From contig CAZFLM010000031.1 in NCBI GenBank assembly GCA_964519955.1, forward strand, positions 8,445 to 72,444: a stretch of 64,000 nt of DNA, in the 5' to 3' direction. The DNA is from CAZFLM01 sp964519955. Its GTDB lineage: Bacteria > Armatimonadota > Chthonomonadetes > Chthonomonadales > CAJBBX01. A program made the position numbers and the translations under genes. Below are positions 9,493-17,561 of the stretch, piece by piece (within the stretch, counting starts at the first letter, position 1; each line of letters starts with the position of its first letter). The notes under the pieces are model-generated. The model worked only from the letters and a program-made list of their open reading frames with translations, did not search any database and had not been told where the DNA came from.

Positions 9493-9586
9493 CTGGACGG
9501 CGGGCCTGCGTGCCAGCCGGCCGGGCCACCGGAGATCGCGTATGCGTGCCGCGGTGGGATGGGCCTTCGTGCCCGTCCGGCACAAC
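9493..9586. repeat. Degenerate unit of the double-hairpin intergenic repeat (family A)
   Basis: A worn copy of the 90-bp family A unit. CTGGA at 9493 leads a GC-rich inverted repeat resembling the GGTCGGC/GCCGACC hairpin. It is followed by GGTGGGATGGGC...GCCCGTCC and a CACAAC tail at 9553-9586. It lies between the lepB stop and the Nudix start, both on minus. Confidence 0.6.
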
Positions 9587-9602
9587 TCGCGCATGGTCCG
9601 AG

Positions 9603-10061
9603 CTACGGCTTCGGCGGCGCGCCGATCACGCGGCCGAGCACATCTGCCAGCGGAATCGGCCCGAACGCGCGGCTATCCTCGGAGTTGGCCGGGTTGTCGC
9701 CCAGGACGACCAGCACGCCGCGCGGCACCATCAGGCTGTCGGCCGGCCCCTTCGCCGGCTTGTCGAAGAAGTCCGTGACGGGCGCGAAGCCTCGCGCAAT
9801 CGTACCATCGATGTGGTCGCCGGCCAGGTATCCGACGCGCTTGATGAGCACCTCGTTCCCGCGCCGCAGCAGGATCACGTCGCCGCGCCTGGGGGCGCCG
9901 GCCGCGTAGGCGAGGCGGTTCACCAGCACGAGCTGGCCGTCCGAGTACGTAGGCAGCATCGACTCGCCCTGGACGACCGTGACCCGCAGCGTGGTCGCGA
10001 GCACGGCGGCGAGCACCGCAAAACCGGCTACCAGCATGATCTGTCGACGCGCGCGTCGCAT
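9603..10061 (-). CDS. lepB: Signal peptidase I
   Basis: A 152-residue type I signal peptidase (S26A), short for the family. One N-terminal anchor (IMLVAGFAVLAAVLATTL) is followed by box B GESMLPT with catalytic Ser34, box D with the general-base Lys74 (EVLIKRVGY) and box E (GDNPANSEDSRAFGPI). It would cleave signal peptides of the many exported proteins in this window, with its active site outside the membrane. The start at 10061 gives a positively charged N-terminus; an ATG at 10094 lacks a ribosome site. Confidence 0.93.
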   Translation of the reverse strand: MRRARRQIMLVAGFAVLAAVLATTLRVTVVQGESMLPTYSDGQLVLVNRLAYAAGAPRRGDVILLRRGNEVLIKRVGYLAGDHIDGTIARGFAPVTDFFDKPAKGPADSLMVPRGVLVVLGDNPANSEDSRAFGPIPLADVLGRVIGAPPKP

Positions 10062-10126
10062 CGGTATTGCCGCTCCCTGCGAGCGGCCGCCCATGGCCCG
10101 ATCGAGGCCGGCGGCGGCCAGCAGCT

Positions 10127-10135
10127 AGTATAGCA
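10127..10135 (-). promoter_or_regulatory. Extended -10 promoter for lepB
   Basis: On the minus strand the gap between lepB and the DUF4446 gene reads TGCTATACT, an extended -10 element about 65 nt ahead of the lepB start. No good -35 is visible at 16-18 nt. Confidence 0.45.
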
Positions 10136-10165
10136 TGCCCATATCGGGCACACTCAGGTCAATCC

Positions 10166-10654
10166 ATGATGGCATTTGTGCACACCAATCTAGACGCCGT
10201 TCTGATCGCGCTCCTGGCGATGAACGTCCTGCTCCTCATCCTCCTGGCCCTGACGCTCAACTGGCTCGGCCGGCTCAGCCGCCTGTACCGCCGGCTGACC
10301 AAGGGCACCAGCGGCGGCAACCTGGAAGAGGTCCTCAATGAGCACATGGCCACGGTCGCCGACGTCAGCCGGCGCATCGAGGCCCTGGAGCAGATGACCG
10401 CCGAGCTGGCCGCCGTCCAGCAGCGCTGCCTCCAGCACGTCGGCGTCGTACGCTTCGACGCCTTCGAAGAGGTGGGCGGCGAGCAGAGCTTCGCACTCGC
10501 CCTGTTGGACGCGCGCAACCATGGCCTCGTCATGAGCAGCGTGTTCAGCCGTACGGACGTGCGCGTCTACGCCAAGGCGCTGGTCGAAGGCCGCCCCAGC
10601 CACTCTCTCACCAAGGAAGAGCAGCAGGCCATCGGCAAGGCGGCGGAAGGCTAG
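10166..10654 (+). CDS. DUF4446 family membrane-anchored protein
   Basis: A 162-residue protein with one N-terminal membrane helix (AVLIALLAMNVLLLILLALTL), a predicted coiled coil (about residues 45-90) and the conserved DUF4446 core (VGVVRFDAFEEVGGEQSFAL, then SRTDVRVYAKALVEG). Function is unknown. Two adjacent ATGs (10166, 10169) are possible starts. It ends 7 nt before the sigma factor gene, so a shared transcript with the sigma and anti-sigma genes is likely and it may act in the same envelope response. Confidence 0.88.
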   Translation: MMAFVHTNLDAVLIALLAMNVLLLILLALTLNWLGRLSRLYRRLTKGTSGGNLEEVLNEHMATVADVSRRIEALEQMTAELAAVQQRCLQHVGVVRFDAFEEVGGEQSFALALLDARNHGLVMSSVFSRTDVRVYAKALVEGRPSHSLTKEEQQAIGKAAEG

Positions 10655-10661
10655 GATCGAT

Positions 10662-11273
10662 ATGGCGGAGTCACCGACCCGTCCCGTCCCGGACGCTGGC
10701 GAGGCCGACCTCATCGCTCGGTGCAAGTCGGGCGATCGCAACGCCTTCGACGAACTCATACGCAAGTACGAGAAGAAGGTGTACAACTTCGCCTACCGCC
10801 TCTCCGGCAACCACGAAGATGCGGGCGACATCGCGTCCGAGACCTTCGTGCGCGTCTTCAACTCCATCGGCAGCTTCCGCGGCGATGCGAGCTTCCTCAC
10901 GTGGCTCTTCCGCGTCATCACGAACATCTACCTCGACGAGCGGAAACGCCAGAAGGCCCGCCCTCGTCAGTCTCTCGAGGAGATGATCGAGCTGGAGGAG
11001 GCGACGCTGGTCCGGCAGATCGAGGACCCCTCGCCCGGGCCGGAGGAAGCCGCGCAGGCGCATGAGCGGACCGACATGCTGCAGGCCGCCATCGCCGCGC
11101 TCCCGGAGTACCAGCGCGTCATGATCGTGCTCTACCACACGGAGAGCCGTTCGTACGAGGAGATTGCGGAGCTGATGCAACTGCCCATCGGCACGGTCAA
11201 ATCGCGCCTGAACCGGGCTCGTCTCACGCTTCGCGAGAAGCTTGAACCAATGAAGGAACATTTCCGGTTCTAG
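10662..11273 (+). CDS. ECF-type RNA polymerase sigma factor
   Basis: A 203-residue sigma-70 family protein of ECF architecture. Region 2 spans about residues 28-97 (KKVYNFAYRLSGNHEDAGDI, FLTWLFRVITNIYLDERKR). An acidic linker follows, then region 4 (LPEYQRVMIVLYHTESRSYEEIAEL, GTVKSRLNRARLTLREKL), whose helix-turn-helix reads the -35 element. Its neighbours are DUF4446 upstream and a zinc-finger anti-sigma 83 bp downstream, the normal partner arrangement. It probably directs a stress regulon that includes its own operon. Confidence 0.95.
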   Translation: MAESPTRPVPDAGEADLIARCKSGDRNAFDELIRKYEKKVYNFAYRLSGNHEDAGDIASETFVRVFNSIGSFRGDASFLTWLFRVITNIYLDERKRQKARPRQSLEEMIELEEATLVRQIEDPSPGPEEAAQAHERTDMLQAAIAALPEYQRVMIVLYHTESRSYEEIAELMQLPIGTVKSRLNRARLTLREKLEPMKEHFRF

Positions 11274-11356
11274 CCCCGTCAGACACACAAAGCCCGGGCT
11301 ACGATGCAGCCGATGCGATCGAGACGCCAAATCGGGGCGAGAAGTGGTGGTAAGTC

Positions 11357-12037
11357 ATGCTGTGCGAACGTGCGCGGAATCTGTTCTCGGACTACTGCGA
11401 GGGCGTTCTGGATGAGCCGATGCTGGTGGCTCTGCAGAACCACTTGGACGCCTGCGAGGCGTGCCGGACCGAGGTAGAAGGGGTGCGCGCGGTCTACGCG
11501 GTGCTCAACGAAGCGCCGATCGTGGAGCCGCCGGCCGACTTCCGCCTGCGTGTCTGGGAGAAGATCGACGGGCGCCAGTCGGAGATGGAGCCCGCCACCC
11601 CCAGCCGCCGAGGGTTCGACTGGCGCTCCCTGCTCTTCCCCCGCCGCCTGGCATGGGGGGCCGTGGCCCTGGTCCTGCTCTTCATGGGCGGCGTCGTGGC
11701 GCCGGGCCGCTATACCCAGGCAGGGATGTACTTCCCGTGGAGCATCTTCGCGAAGGCGCCGGCCGTGTCCATCTCGGGTGCGCCCGCTGTGACCGGCAGC
11801 GTCTTCTCTGTCGACCTGGTCGGCCATGGGTCGTCGGATGCGCGCTACGAAGTGACGGTCCGCGACAATGACGGTGTTGTCGGGCAGCGCTCCGATGTGC
11901 GGATCGACGGGAGCGGGCCGTTGCACGTGCAGATCGACCTGAGCCGCGGCATTCAGGGCACACCGACCCTGATGATTCGGGATCTAGGCGATCAGAAGAC
12001 CGTGCTCGAAAGGCCTTTCCAGGCGCCGAGCCGCTAG
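11357..12037 (+). CDS. Membrane-anchored anti-sigma factor (zf-HC2/ZAS)
   Basis: A 226-residue protein with an N-terminal ZAS domain (Cys3, His29, Cys33, Cys36; motif HLDACEAC) that should sequester the sigma factor encoded just upstream. A single membrane helix (LAWGAVALVLLFMGGVVA, about residues 98-115) and an extracytoplasmic beta-rich domain of about 100 residues follow. Release probably needs regulated proteolysis or a redox change; no dedicated site-1 protease gene is adjacent. A strong terminator follows 27 nt after its stop. Confidence 0.9.
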   Translation: MLCERARNLFSDYCEGVLDEPMLVALQNHLDACEACRTEVEGVRAVYAVLNEAPIVEPPADFRLRVWEKIDGRQSEMEPATPSRRGFDWRSLLFPRRLAWGAVALVLLFMGGVVAPGRYTQAGMYFPWSIFAKAPAVSISGAPAVTGSVFSVDLVGHGSSDARYEVTVRDNDGVVGQRSDVRIDGSGPLHVQIDLSRGIQGTPTLMIRDLGDQKTVLERPFQAPSR

Positions 12038-12063
12038 TATCTGCGACGCGCCTGTTGACGATA

Positions 12064-12096
12064 GAAGGCCCTCCGGCCCGATGCCGGAGGGCCTTC
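12064..12096. terminator. Bidirectional hairpin terminator
   Basis: A perfect 14-bp stem (GAAGGCCCTCCGGC and its complement) with a 5-nt loop lies between the convergent anti-sigma gene and the minus-strand gene ending at 12116. There is no long U-tract, but the stem is very stable and its position suits termination from both sides. Confidence 0.8.
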
Positions 12097-12115
12097 ATCG
12101 CACGTGGGCGCTCCG

Positions 12116-12988
12116 CTACTTGGCCGGCCAGTGGGTCGCCTTCGACGTCTGGATCGTGATGCGGTAGGCCAGATCGTCCCCGCCGAGCTGGCGGCGGAAG
12201 TGGACTGTCACGGTGAGCCCGGCCCTCAGCGCGGGCGCGCCTACGTCCTTCGAGGATCTGCGGACGACAACGGACGGATCCAGAGCGAAGCGACGCTCGT
12301 CGCCTGCCGCGGAGAGGATGACCAGGGCATGCTGGCCGGCGTCGGCGGAGCGCACCACGCCCGTCACGATCGTCCGAGCACGCTCCTTCAGCTTCGCCGC
12401 GTCGGCCTCCGAGTCGCTGACGGCCGCCGCCATGATGGCCCCACTGGGCAGCATCCGCGGAATGACGCAGGCCGTCTCTCCCGCCTTGAAGTCGCTCCGA
12501 GCGGCGGCCTTCCCACCCCGCGCCCACTGCGTCTTCCCGGTGACCCGGTAGACGACCTCTGCCTGGTCAGCGCCCTCGGTTGCCTTCAGCTCGTCCTCGC
12601 CGATGGCCCGCAGCGTGACGCGCGTGGGCTCGTGCCGGATGCGATCCAGCCACTCCCAGCTCGCCTTGTCGCACAGGTCGTAGAGCGACGGCGGCCCCGA
12701 CGCCGACTTGCGGAACCGGACCACGATGCTCTCGCCAACCTCGAGCGCCGATACAGGTACCGCGCGTTTGACGGCGAGGATGCGCGTCGCGTCGGTGAGG
12801 CGGAAGCTCTGAGGCGCTCCGCCGCGCGGCGTCAGCGTCACAGTGCCCGCGGCGGCGTCGACGGCGGAGAGGGTGCCGGCGACAACGTTCCTCGGGGCGG
12901 AGCGGCGGGCGCCTTGGGCGTGCAGAGGAGGGCCAGGCAGCGGCAGCAAGACGGCGGCAGTCACGAGCAGACAGAGCGAAAGCCTCAT
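12116..12988 (-). CDS. Secreted protein with two DUF5666-like beta-barrel repeats
   Basis: A 290-residue exported protein with a signal peptide (LCLLVTAAVLLPLPGPPLHAQG). Two similar modules follow: residues about 35-95 (AGTLSAVDAAAGTVTLTP, then ALEVGESIVVRFR) and about 210-280 (TGVVRSADAGQHALVIL, then ALRAGLTVTVHFR). Each reads like the small OB-type barrel of DUF5666 proteins. The middle part is less clear. Function is unknown. AGGTGAG precedes the ATG at good spacing. It converges with the anti-sigma gene. Confidence 0.7.
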   Translation of the reverse strand: MRLSLCLLVTAAVLLPLPGPPLHAQGARRSAPRNVVAGTLSAVDAAAGTVTLTPRGGAPQSFRLTDATRILAVKRAVPVSALEVGESIVVRFRKSASGPPSLYDLCDKASWEWLDRIRHEPTRVTLRAIGEDELKATEGADQAEVVYRVTGKTQWARGGKAAARSDFKAGETACVIPRMLPSGAIMAAAVSDSEADAAKLKERARTIVTGVVRSADAGQHALVILSAAGDERRFALDPSVVVRRSSKDVGAPALRAGLTVTVHFRRQLGGDDLAYRITIQTSKATHWPAK

Positions 12989-13055
12989 GGCTCACCTCGC
13001 GCTAGTGATAGTCATTCGCCAGACAGAATCGAACACGCTTACTCAACGCCCAATG

Positions 13056-13296
13056 CCGGGGTAGGGCGCCGTCGAGTCCGCGCAGGCGGACTTCGTGCCG
13101 TTCGCAAGGCGCGGTTTCAACCGCCGGCCCCACCAACCTGCCAGCCCCACGAACCCGCCTTGCCCGACGCACCATCCGCCGCCACGGCCCCTCCCGATTC
13201 GGGAGGGGTGGCCGAAGGCCGGGGTAGGTCGCCGTCGAGTCCGCGCAGGCGGACTTCGTGCCGTTCGCAAGGCGCGGTTTCAACCGCCGGCCCCAC
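13056..13296. repeat. Two 78-bp hairpin repeats (family B) with a palindrome (family C) between them
   Basis: Copies at 13056-13133 and 13219-13296 differ at one base. Each holds two hairpins: AGTCCGC-gcag-GCGGACT and GCGGTT-tc-AACCGC. Between them, 13188-13208 is a palindrome (CCCCTCCC-gattc-GGGAGGGG) followed by GGCC-gaa-GGCC. With the flanks this fills the gap 12989-13338 between two minus-strand genes. No coding signal is seen. Confidence 0.85.
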
Positions 13297-13338
13297 GAAC
13301 CCACGGACCCGCCAACCCCCAACCCCCAGCCCCCGCCC

Positions 13339-14904
13339 TCACCGACCCTTGGGCTTGAACCGTTCCAGGTTGCGCTTCGCGTCCGCGTAGTTCGGGTTGA
13401 TCTCCAGCGCCTTCTTGTAGCACGCCATCGCCTGCTCGATCTGCCCCTTCTTCTCGAGCGCGACGCCGAGGTTGTTGTGGGCGTACTCGTAGCGCGGCGC
13501 GATCTGGATGGCCTTGCGGTAGCGCGCGATGGCGGCGTCCAGGTTGCCGCGCCGGTCCTCGATCAGCCCGAGGCCGCTCTGGGCCTCCGCGCTGTTCGGA
13601 GCGTCCTTCAGCGAGCGCTCGTACTCCTGCTGCGCGCGATCCAGGTCGCCCACGCTCAGAAAGTGGCCCGCCAGCCAGCGGCGCACGTCGGCGCGGTCCG
13701 GCGCAATCGCGATGGCCGACTCCCAGGCGCGGGCGGCACGGTCGCCGTCGCCGAGGCGCGAAAGGGCGGTGCCGAGGTTCACCCAGCCGGACACATCGCG
13801 CGGCGCGACTTCGGTCTGCTTCTGGAACAGGCGCGCCGCCTCATCGATCTGCCCGCCCTTGAAGAGCATCAGGCCTAGCGCGCTGAGGGCGGCGGCGTGC
13901 TCGGGGTTCGCATCGAGGCACTTGCGGTAGGCGGCAGCCGCCTTGGCGCCGTACGCCTTCGCAGCGGCGGCTCGGGCGTCGGCTTCGCGGGCGGCAACCT
14001 TCGGGTCGACGGGAGCGGCGGCACCATCCGGGCCCTTGGGGGCGGGCTTGGTCGCAGCGGCGTCCGCCTGGCACTGCTCGTACATCCGCCCCAGCGTATA
14101 GGCCGCGTGGGCGTCGTCCGGCTTCAGCTCCAGAGCCTTCTCGAGGTGGACGACTGCTTCCTTCGCCGAGCCGAGGTTGATCAGCGCCTCGGCCATCGCG
14201 ATGCGCGCGGGCTCGTTCTTGGGATCGAGGCTGATCGACTTCGTCAGCGCGACCCGGGCTCGGGCGTACTGGCGCGTCTCGTTGTACGCCAGCCCCAGGT
14301 TGTTCCAGAAGACCGGGTTCCGAGGCATCAGCTCGGTCGCCCGGTTGTAGGCGGTGAGGGCCTGGCCCGTCTTGCCGTTCAACTGCAGCACATAGCCCAG
14401 GTTGTTCTGGATGTAGGCGTCGTTCGGCTTGAGGTCGGCCGCCTTGCGGAACTCGACGACGGCGTCGGGGATGCGGTTGGTCTTGCTGTAGACGTTGCCG
14501 AGGTTGTAGTGCGCGTTCGCTGACTTTGGGTCCAGCTCGATGACGCGCTTGAAGGACTGCACGGCCAGATCGGTCTTGCCGGTGTTCAGGTACGCGTTGC
14601 CGAGGTTGGTATGGACCTCCGGCATCTTGGAGCTGAGCTTGGCCGCCTGCTCCAGCGGCGCGATCGCGTCGGCGTAGCGCTCCTGACGCACCAGCACGAA
14701 GCCGATCCAGTTCAGGACCAGGGGATCGTCCGGCGTAGCGGTCCGCACGGCCTCGAATGCCGCCAGCGAGTCGTCCAGCTTGCCCGCGCGGTACAACTCC
14801 ACCGCCTTGCGGAACTGAGCCGCGGTCTCGCGGCTTGTCTGGCCCCAGGCCGGGGCGAGGCAGACGGACAGGACGAGGACGACAACCGAGATGCGACGCA
14901 GCAT
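13339..14904 (-). CDS. Secreted tetratricopeptide repeat protein
   Basis: A 521-residue exported scaffold. A signal peptide (ISVVVLVLSVCLAPAWGQ) precedes about twelve TPR units, recognisable from repeated NLGNAY, NLGLAY and YNLGNVYSK helices at 34-residue steps. An Ala-, Lys- and Pro-rich insertion (about residues 290-335) interrupts the array before the last four to five repeats. TPRs bind partner proteins, often in envelope or secretion complexes; no partner is evident. The ATG at 14904 is chosen because it opens the signal peptide. Confidence 0.88.
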   Translation of the reverse strand: MLRRISVVVLVLSVCLAPAWGQTSRETAAQFRKAVELYRAGKLDDSLAAFEAVRTATPDDPLVLNWIGFVLVRQERYADAIAPLEQAAKLSSKMPEVHTNLGNAYLNTGKTDLAVQSFKRVIELDPKSANAHYNLGNVYSKTNRIPDAVVEFRKAADLKPNDAYIQNNLGYVLQLNGKTGQALTAYNRATELMPRNPVFWNNLGLAYNETRQYARARVALTKSISLDPKNEPARIAMAEALINLGSAKEAVVHLEKALELKPDDAHAAYTLGRMYEQCQADAAATKPAPKGPDGAAAPVDPKVAAREADARAAAAKAYGAKAAAAYRKCLDANPEHAAALSALGLMLFKGGQIDEAARLFQKQTEVAPRDVSGWVNLGTALSRLGDGDRAARAWESAIAIAPDRADVRRWLAGHFLSVGDLDRAQQEYERSLKDAPNSAEAQSGLGLIEDRRGNLDAAIARYRKAIQIAPRYEYAHNNLGVALEKKGQIEQAMACYKKALEINPNYADAKRNLERFKPKGR

Positions 14905-15011
14905 TACCGAGTACCCCCAACCGCCGACCAAACCAGTAGTGCGCAGGGCCGGCGGCACTCGTGTGGACGATACTGGTACGACGCTCGCCGAGCGCGCCGG
15001 GTTGCGGTCGT

Positions 15012-15020
15012 ATTATAGCA
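15012..15020 (-). promoter_or_regulatory. Extended -10 promoter for the TPR gene
   Basis: Minus strand reads TGCTATAAT, a consensus -10 with TGn extension, about 108 nt ahead of the TPR start and just after the stop of the beta-lactamase fold gene. No -35 match is seen at 16-18 nt. Confidence 0.55.
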
Positions 15021-15033
15021 GACGCGAGCGCCG

Positions 15034-15867
15034 TCAGCGGGCGAATGCCTCCGGCGCCCACTCGCGCACGATCCGCTCCGCGATACGCCCGATGGCGATC
15101 AGCGCCGGATGATCGACGGAGTAGGGGAGCACGGGCATCCCCTTGCAGCAGACCGCCAGCGCGATCGTGTGGTCCCCGCCGACCGTGACGAGGCCGACGT
15201 CGTTGCGCACACGGTCGATGGCCCCGCCCTTGCCCGCGAAGGTGCAGGTCTCGGGGAGGAAGCGTGGGATGCCGTCCAGATGCTGCTGCTTGCCGAGCAC
15301 GCGCAGGATCGCCGCGCTGGTCCCGGCGTCGCCGATCTCGCCCTCCGCCAGGAGCGCCAGCAGGCGAACCATGTCCCGTGCGCTCGTGGCGCCGGTGCCG
15401 TAGCGCAGGCACTCCGGGGTGCGGTTCTCGTCGACGCGGTAGACGCGGCGGTACAGCGTCGTCCGCCGGAGCCCCAGCCCGCGCATCCGCTCGTTGACCG
15501 CCGCAATGCCCACCCGGTCCATCACCAGGTTCGTGGCCGTGTTGTCGGACACGATGATCATGAGCATGCACAGGTCGCGGATGGACATCCGGAGCCCCGG
15601 GGTGAGTTCGGTGATGACCCCGGACGGAGGCACCTTGTCGTCCTCCGCCATCGTGAGCATCTCGTCGAGCGACAGCGTGCCCTCGCGCGCCATCAGGTAT
15701 GTGTGGACCAGGATCGGCAGCTTGATGACGCTCGCCGTCGGTCCCTTCACGTCGGCATGGAAGGCGAGTGCGCGTCCGGTCTTCAGGTCGCGCGCGCACA
15801 CGCTCACCTGGGCGGGAAGCGTGGCGGCAATCTCGGCAACGCGGGCTCCGAGGGTATCTGCGGTCAT
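15034..15867 (-). CDS. Class A beta-lactamase fold serine hydrolase
   Basis: A 277-residue protein with the penicillin-binding serine-enzyme motifs: Ser46-V-I-Lys49 (SXXK), Ser107-Asp-Asn (SDN) and Lys213-Gly-Gly (KTG box). The omega-loop ExELN signature of true class A beta-lactamases is not evident; the equivalent stretch reads TPECLRYGTGATSARDM. No signal peptide is visible at the N-terminus, unusual for a beta-lactamase. It may be a cytoplasmic peptidase or esterase instead. Its ATG overlaps the trmFO stop by 4 nt (ATGA), so expression is tied to trmFO. Confidence 0.85.
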   Translation of the reverse strand: MTADTLGARVAEIAATLPAQVSVCARDLKTGRALAFHADVKGPTASVIKLPILVHTYLMAREGTLSLDEMLTMAEDDKVPPSGVITELTPGLRMSIRDLCMLMIIVSDNTATNLVMDRVGIAAVNERMRGLGLRRTTLYRRVYRVDENRTPECLRYGTGATSARDMVRLLALLAEGEIGDAGTSAAILRVLGKQQHLDGIPRFLPETCTFAGKGGAIDRVRNDVGLVTVGGDHTIALAVCCKGMPVLPYSVDHPALIAIGRIAERIVREWAPEAFAR

Positions 15868-17216
15868 TCGGGGGCTGCCTCCGCTGCGAAGGGTTCCATG
15901 GCTTCGAGCGCGCGTGCGGACTTGCGCCGGCCCTTCTCGCGCTTGTCGTGGATGATCGGTCCCGGCAGGTCGGGCACGATGCCCCAGTTCGCGTTCATTG
16001 GGGCGAACCGGCTCGGCGGCGTGTCCAACAGGTAGCGGCAGAGCGAGCCGAGCACCGAGACGGCGGGCGGAGCAACGGGTGGCTTGCCGGCCACCAGCCG
16101 CGCCGCGTTCAGCCCGGTCAGCAGCCCGATCGCCGCGGACTCCAGGTAGCCCTCGACGCCGGTGAGCTGGCCGGCCACGAACAGCCCCGGCCGGCCCCGC
16201 ACCTGCAGGAACGGGTCCAGCGCCTTGGGCGAGTTCACGTACGTGTTGCGGTGCATGACGCCCAGGCGGACGAACTCGGCGTTCTCCAGCCCGGGGATCA
16301 TGCGGAAGATGCGCCGCTGCTCGCCCCACTTCAGCCGCGACTGGAACCCGACCAGGCCCCAGAGCGTGCCCTCGCGGTTCTCCTGCCGGAGCTGGACCAC
16401 GGCATAGGGCCGGCGACCCGTTCGCGGGTCGCGCAGGCCGATGGGCTTCAGCGGCCCGAACGCGAGCGTCTTCTCGCCGCGGCGCGCCAACTCCTCCACC
16501 GGGATGCACGCGTCGAAGAACGCCACGTCGTCCGGGTGATGCGCCTCCGCCGCCTCGGCCTGGCTCAGCTCCGCCCAGAACGCCACGTACTCGTCCTTCG
16601 TCAGCGGGCAGTTGAGGTAGTCGGAGGTCCCTTCGTCCATCGACTCCGCCCCCCGGCCGCGCCTGGAAGCCCGGAACACCTTCTCCAGATCCAGGCTGTC
16701 GAGCGTGACGGTGGGGGCGACGGCGTCGTAGAAGGCCAGAGCATCCTCACCCGTGGCCTCGCGCAGCTCGTCGGCCAGCAGCCCGTCGGTCAGCGGCCCC
16801 GTCGCGATGATGAGCGGGCGCTCCGGCGGCATCCCGACCACCTCCTCGCGCACCACCTCGATGAGCGGGTGGCTCTGGACGATCTGGGTGATCTCGTGGG
16901 CGAACGGTTCGCGGTCTACGGCCAAGGCCTCGCCTGCAGGGACAGCGTGCCGGGCAGCCACTTCGAGGACCAGCGAGCCGAGGAGGCGCATCTCGGCCTT
17001 CAACGTGCCGGCCGCGTTCATGGCGAGGTTGGACTTGAAGGAGTTGGAACAGACCACCTCGGCCAGGTCGCCGGTGCAGTGAACCGCGGTCTGGCGCACC
17101 GGGCGCATCTCGATCAGCCGGACCGCCACGCCTCGCGACGCCGCGGCCCAAGCCGCCTCGACCCCGGCGAACCCGCCGCCGACGATGGTCACTCGTTCCT
17201 GTGTCACTTGGCGCAT
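15864..17216 (-). CDS. trmFO: Folate-dependent tRNA (uracil-54-C5) methyltransferase
   Basis: A 450-residue flavoprotein that makes m5U54 in the T-loop of tRNA using methylenetetrahydrofolate and FAD. Seen: the N-terminal dinucleotide fold VTIVGGGFAG, the family motif CTGDLAEVVCSNSFKS, SDYLNCPLTKDEY, and C-terminal GLFVAGQLTGVEGYLESAA and FAPMNANWGI. Length is typical. The ATG at 17216 is used; a GTG at 17207 is a possible start 3 codons in. It overlaps the beta-lactamase fold gene downstream by 4 nt. Confidence 0.95.
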   Translation of the reverse strand: MRQVTQERVTIVGGGFAGVEAAWAAASRGVAVRLIEMRPVRQTAVHCTGDLAEVVCSNSFKSNLAMNAAGTLKAEMRLLGSLVLEVAARHAVPAGEALAVDREPFAHEITQIVQSHPLIEVVREEVVGMPPERPLIIATGPLTDGLLADELREATGEDALAFYDAVAPTVTLDSLDLEKVFRASRRGRGAESMDEGTSDYLNCPLTKDEYVAFWAELSQAEAAEAHHPDDVAFFDACIPVEELARRGEKTLAFGPLKPIGLRDPRTGRRPYAVVQLRQENREGTLWGLVGFQSRLKWGEQRRIFRMIPGLENAEFVRLGVMHRNTYVNSPKALDPFLQVRGRPGLFVAGQLTGVEGYLESAAIGLLTGLNAARLVAGKPPVAPPAVSVLGSLCRYLLDTPPSRFAPMNANWGIVPDLPGPIIHDKREKGRRKSARALEAMEPFAAEAAPE

Positions 17217-17250
17217 ACCTGACTGGCTGGCTGAGGGAGGCCGGCGAACC

Positions 17251-17289
17251 CGCCCCGGCCTTCGGCCACCCCTCCCGAATCGGGAGGGG
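17251..17289. repeat. Palindromic repeat (family C), inverted copy
   Basis: This is the same element as at 13188-13226 in opposite orientation: GGCC-ttc-GGCC, then CCCCTCCC-gaatc-GGGAGGGG at 17269-17289. It lies just upstream of trmFO. Between it and the family A array (17290-17355) nothing is recognised. Confidence 0.8.
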
Positions 17290-17355
17290 ACGATGCGAGA
17301 GTGTGTGCCTGCGGCAGCGGCGGCGAGGGAGCGCCACCCTCCATCGGCACAACCC

Positions 17356-17535
17356 CTGGAGGGTCGGCCTCCGTGCCGACCGGGGCCGTTCGCCCCACGC
17401 CGAGCCGTGGTGGGATGGGCGTCCCTGCCCGTCCAGCACAACCCCCTGGAGGGTCGGCCCCCGTGCCGACCGGGGCCGTTCGCCCCGCACCGAGCCGTGG
17501 TGGGATGGGCGTCCCTGCCCGTCCAGCACAACCTA
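17356..17535. repeat. Two tandem 90-bp units of the double-hairpin repeat (family A)
   Basis: Units at 17356-17445 and 17446-17535 are nearly identical (three differences seen). Each carries hairpin 1 (GGTCGGC, loop CTCCGT or CCCCGT, GCCGACC) and hairpin 2 (GGATGGGC, loop GTCCCT, GCCCGTCC, one G-T pair), then CAGCACAAC. The array sits between the topA stop and the trmFO start, both on minus. Confidence 0.9.
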
Positions 17536-17561
17536 CTGGAGGAGGTGCCGATCTGTGCCTG

